This document shows positions 12,717 to 13,674 of a stretch of 13,674 nucleotides of DNA, piece by piece. Below the pieces are notes generated by a model. That model was not told where the DNA came from and did not search any database. It was given only the letters and a program-made list of their open reading frames with translations. A program made the position numbers and the translations under genes. Numbering within the stretch: position 1 is the first letter of the stretch; the number at the start of each line of letters is the position of its first letter. This stretch comes from JBGSST01 sp041736915 (GTDB lineage Bacteria; Bdellovibrionota; FAC87; UBA2466). The stretch spans positions 1 through 13,674 of the forward strand of contig JBGSST010000357.1 in the NCBI GenBank assembly GCA_041736915.1, written 5' to 3'.

Positions 12717-13674
12717 TCGTTGGAGTTCCTAAAGAGATCAAGAATCGGGAAAATCGCGTGGCCATGACGCCCGCGGGCGTACGGCAACTGATATCCCACG
12801 GCCACAAGGTACTCGTGCAGAAGGGGGCCGGCTTGGGCAGCGGTATCCCCGATGCCGCGTTCGAAAAGGCGGGGGCCACGCTGGTCGCCACCGCGCAGGA
12901 CGCCTGGGGTGCCGAGATGGTCGTAAAGGTAAAGGAGCCGATTGCGGACGAGTATCCGCTGCTCCGTCCCGGCTTGCTGCTTTACACGTATCTGCACCTG
13001 GCCGCCGATCAGCGCCTCACCGAAATGCTCGTCGCTAACAAAGTGTCGGGCGTGGCGTACGAAACCGTGCAGGAGAAAGACGGCTCGTTGCCGTTGCTTC
13101 GCCCGATGAGCGAAGTGGCCGGCCGCATGTCGGTACAGATCGGCGCTTACTATTTGCAGACCAGCTGGGGAGATGCCGGTTCCGCGGGCCGGGGGATTTT
13201 ACTCGGCGGCGTGCCGGGCGTGCGTCCGGGGAACGTTGTCGTGATCGGCGGCGGCGTCGCCGGCACTAACGCCGCGATGGTGGCCTTAGGCATGGGCGCC
13301 CAGGTGACCGTACTGGATCTCGACGTGCGCCGTCTGGAGTACCTCGAGCACGTCTTCAAAGGCCGCATCATCACGCTGATGTCGAACAGCGACAATATCG
13401 AAGAGAGCCTGCACAACGCGGACCTCGTGATCGGCTCGGTCCTCGTTCCCGGCGCCAAGGCGCCGAAGCTGGTGACCCGTCCGATGCTAAAGCACATGCT
13501 GCCGGGCTCGGTAATCGTCGACATCGCGGTGGACCAGGGTGGCTGCGTGGAAACGTGTAAGCCTACCTCCCACGAAAAGCCGACCTTCGTGGTCGACGAC
13601 GTCATTCACTATTGCGTAACGAACATGCCGGGCGCGGTATCGCGCACCTCAACCTTCAGCCTCACGAACAGCAC
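12713..13674 (+). CDS. ald: Alanine dehydrogenase (3' end beyond the window)
   Basis: Ald catalyses the NAD-dependent interconversion of L-alanine with pyruvate plus ammonia. The first 320 codons are present, and the family is about 370 residues. Conserved points are KEIKNRENRVAMTPAG (7-22, Arg15), VKVKEP with Lys74, YTYLHLAAD with His95, the nucleotide loop GGGVAG (179-184) with downstream acidic Asp202 or Asp204, LVPGAKAPKLV, and the catalytic-loop acidic residues in VDIAVDQGGC (269-278). NMPGAVSRTSTFSLTN near the edge is the usual Ald wording. The ATG overlaps the previous stop (ATGA), with GGGGGCGG upstream as ribosome site. Ald produces pyruvate, as does MaeB at the other end of the window, although the two are not in one operon. 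The frame is intact to the last base. Confidence 0.96.
   Translation, partial: MIVGVPKEIKNRENRVAMTPAGVRQLISHGHKVLVQKGAGLGSGIPDAAFEKAGATLVATAQDAWGAEMVVKVKEPIADEYPLLRPGLLLYTYLHLAADQRLTEMLVANKVSGVAYETVQEKDGSLPLLRPMSEVAGRMSVQIGAYYLQTSWGDAGSAGRGILLGGVPGVRPGNVVVIGGGVAGTNAAMVALGMGAQVTVLDLDVRRLEYLEHVFKGRIITLMSNSDNIEESLHNADLVIGSVLVPGAKAPKLVTRPMLKHMLPGSVIVDIAVDQGGCVETCKPTSHEKPTFVVDDVIHYCVTNMPGAVSRTSTFSLTNS

Noticed and set aside
1..13674. Defence island, prophage, transposon or CRISPR array
   Set aside because: No integrase, transposase, Cas, nuclease-helicase or phage structural gene, no terminal repeats and no spaced repeat array were found on either strand.

Overview
This window is GC-rich, gene-dense bacterial chromosome of a Gram-negative type. 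Evidence for that is a lipobox lipoprotein, YajC-SecD-SecF as separate proteins, and a MaeB-type hybrid malic enzyme. Lineage cannot be fixed from sequence alone. The gene order tgt-yajC-secD-secF together with many small exported proteins of no clear family would suit a Bdellovibrionota or delta-proteobacterial relative, but that is a guess. No tRNA or rRNA gene, CRISPR array, insertion sequence, phage gene or defence system was seen.

Layout. Positions 2-409 hold the 3' end of an unrecognised reading frame with short internal repeats. A strong sigma70-like promoter embedded in a perfect inverted repeat follows (422-459) and drives maeB (470-2788), apparently as a near-leaderless message. Next, all on the plus strand, come four small genes. 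They encode an exported C39-like papain-fold protein (2843-3538), an exported protein resembling an M35-type zinc peptidase with a broken zinc motif (3637-4233), an overlapping DUF1653-like protein (4214-4456), and a two-helix membrane protein (4552-4902).

A minus-strand group (4945-6826) encodes, in transcription order, a Nudix hydrolase, a Cys-rich lipoprotein and a small SAM-dependent methyltransferase. A strong terminator hairpin lies directly in front of the methyltransferase start.

From 6867 to the right edge a compact plus-strand run carries tgt, yajC, secD, secF, asnS, a 78-residue protein of unknown function, and ald (cut by the window end). Gaps are 8 to 48 bp, plus one ATGA overlap, so this is probably one operon or a few nested ones. 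It joins queuosine tRNA modification, the accessory Sec motor, asparaginyl-tRNA synthesis and alanine catabolism. Tgt and AsnRS share tRNA-Asn as a substrate.

Most of the window is ordinary housekeeping. The points worth a second look are the palindromic promoter with the leaderless start of maeB, the HEFGR protein that has lost a zinc ligand, the shared CGGGGGGACA leader of the two exported proteins, the terminator/attenuator before the methyltransferase, and the unknown small proteins.
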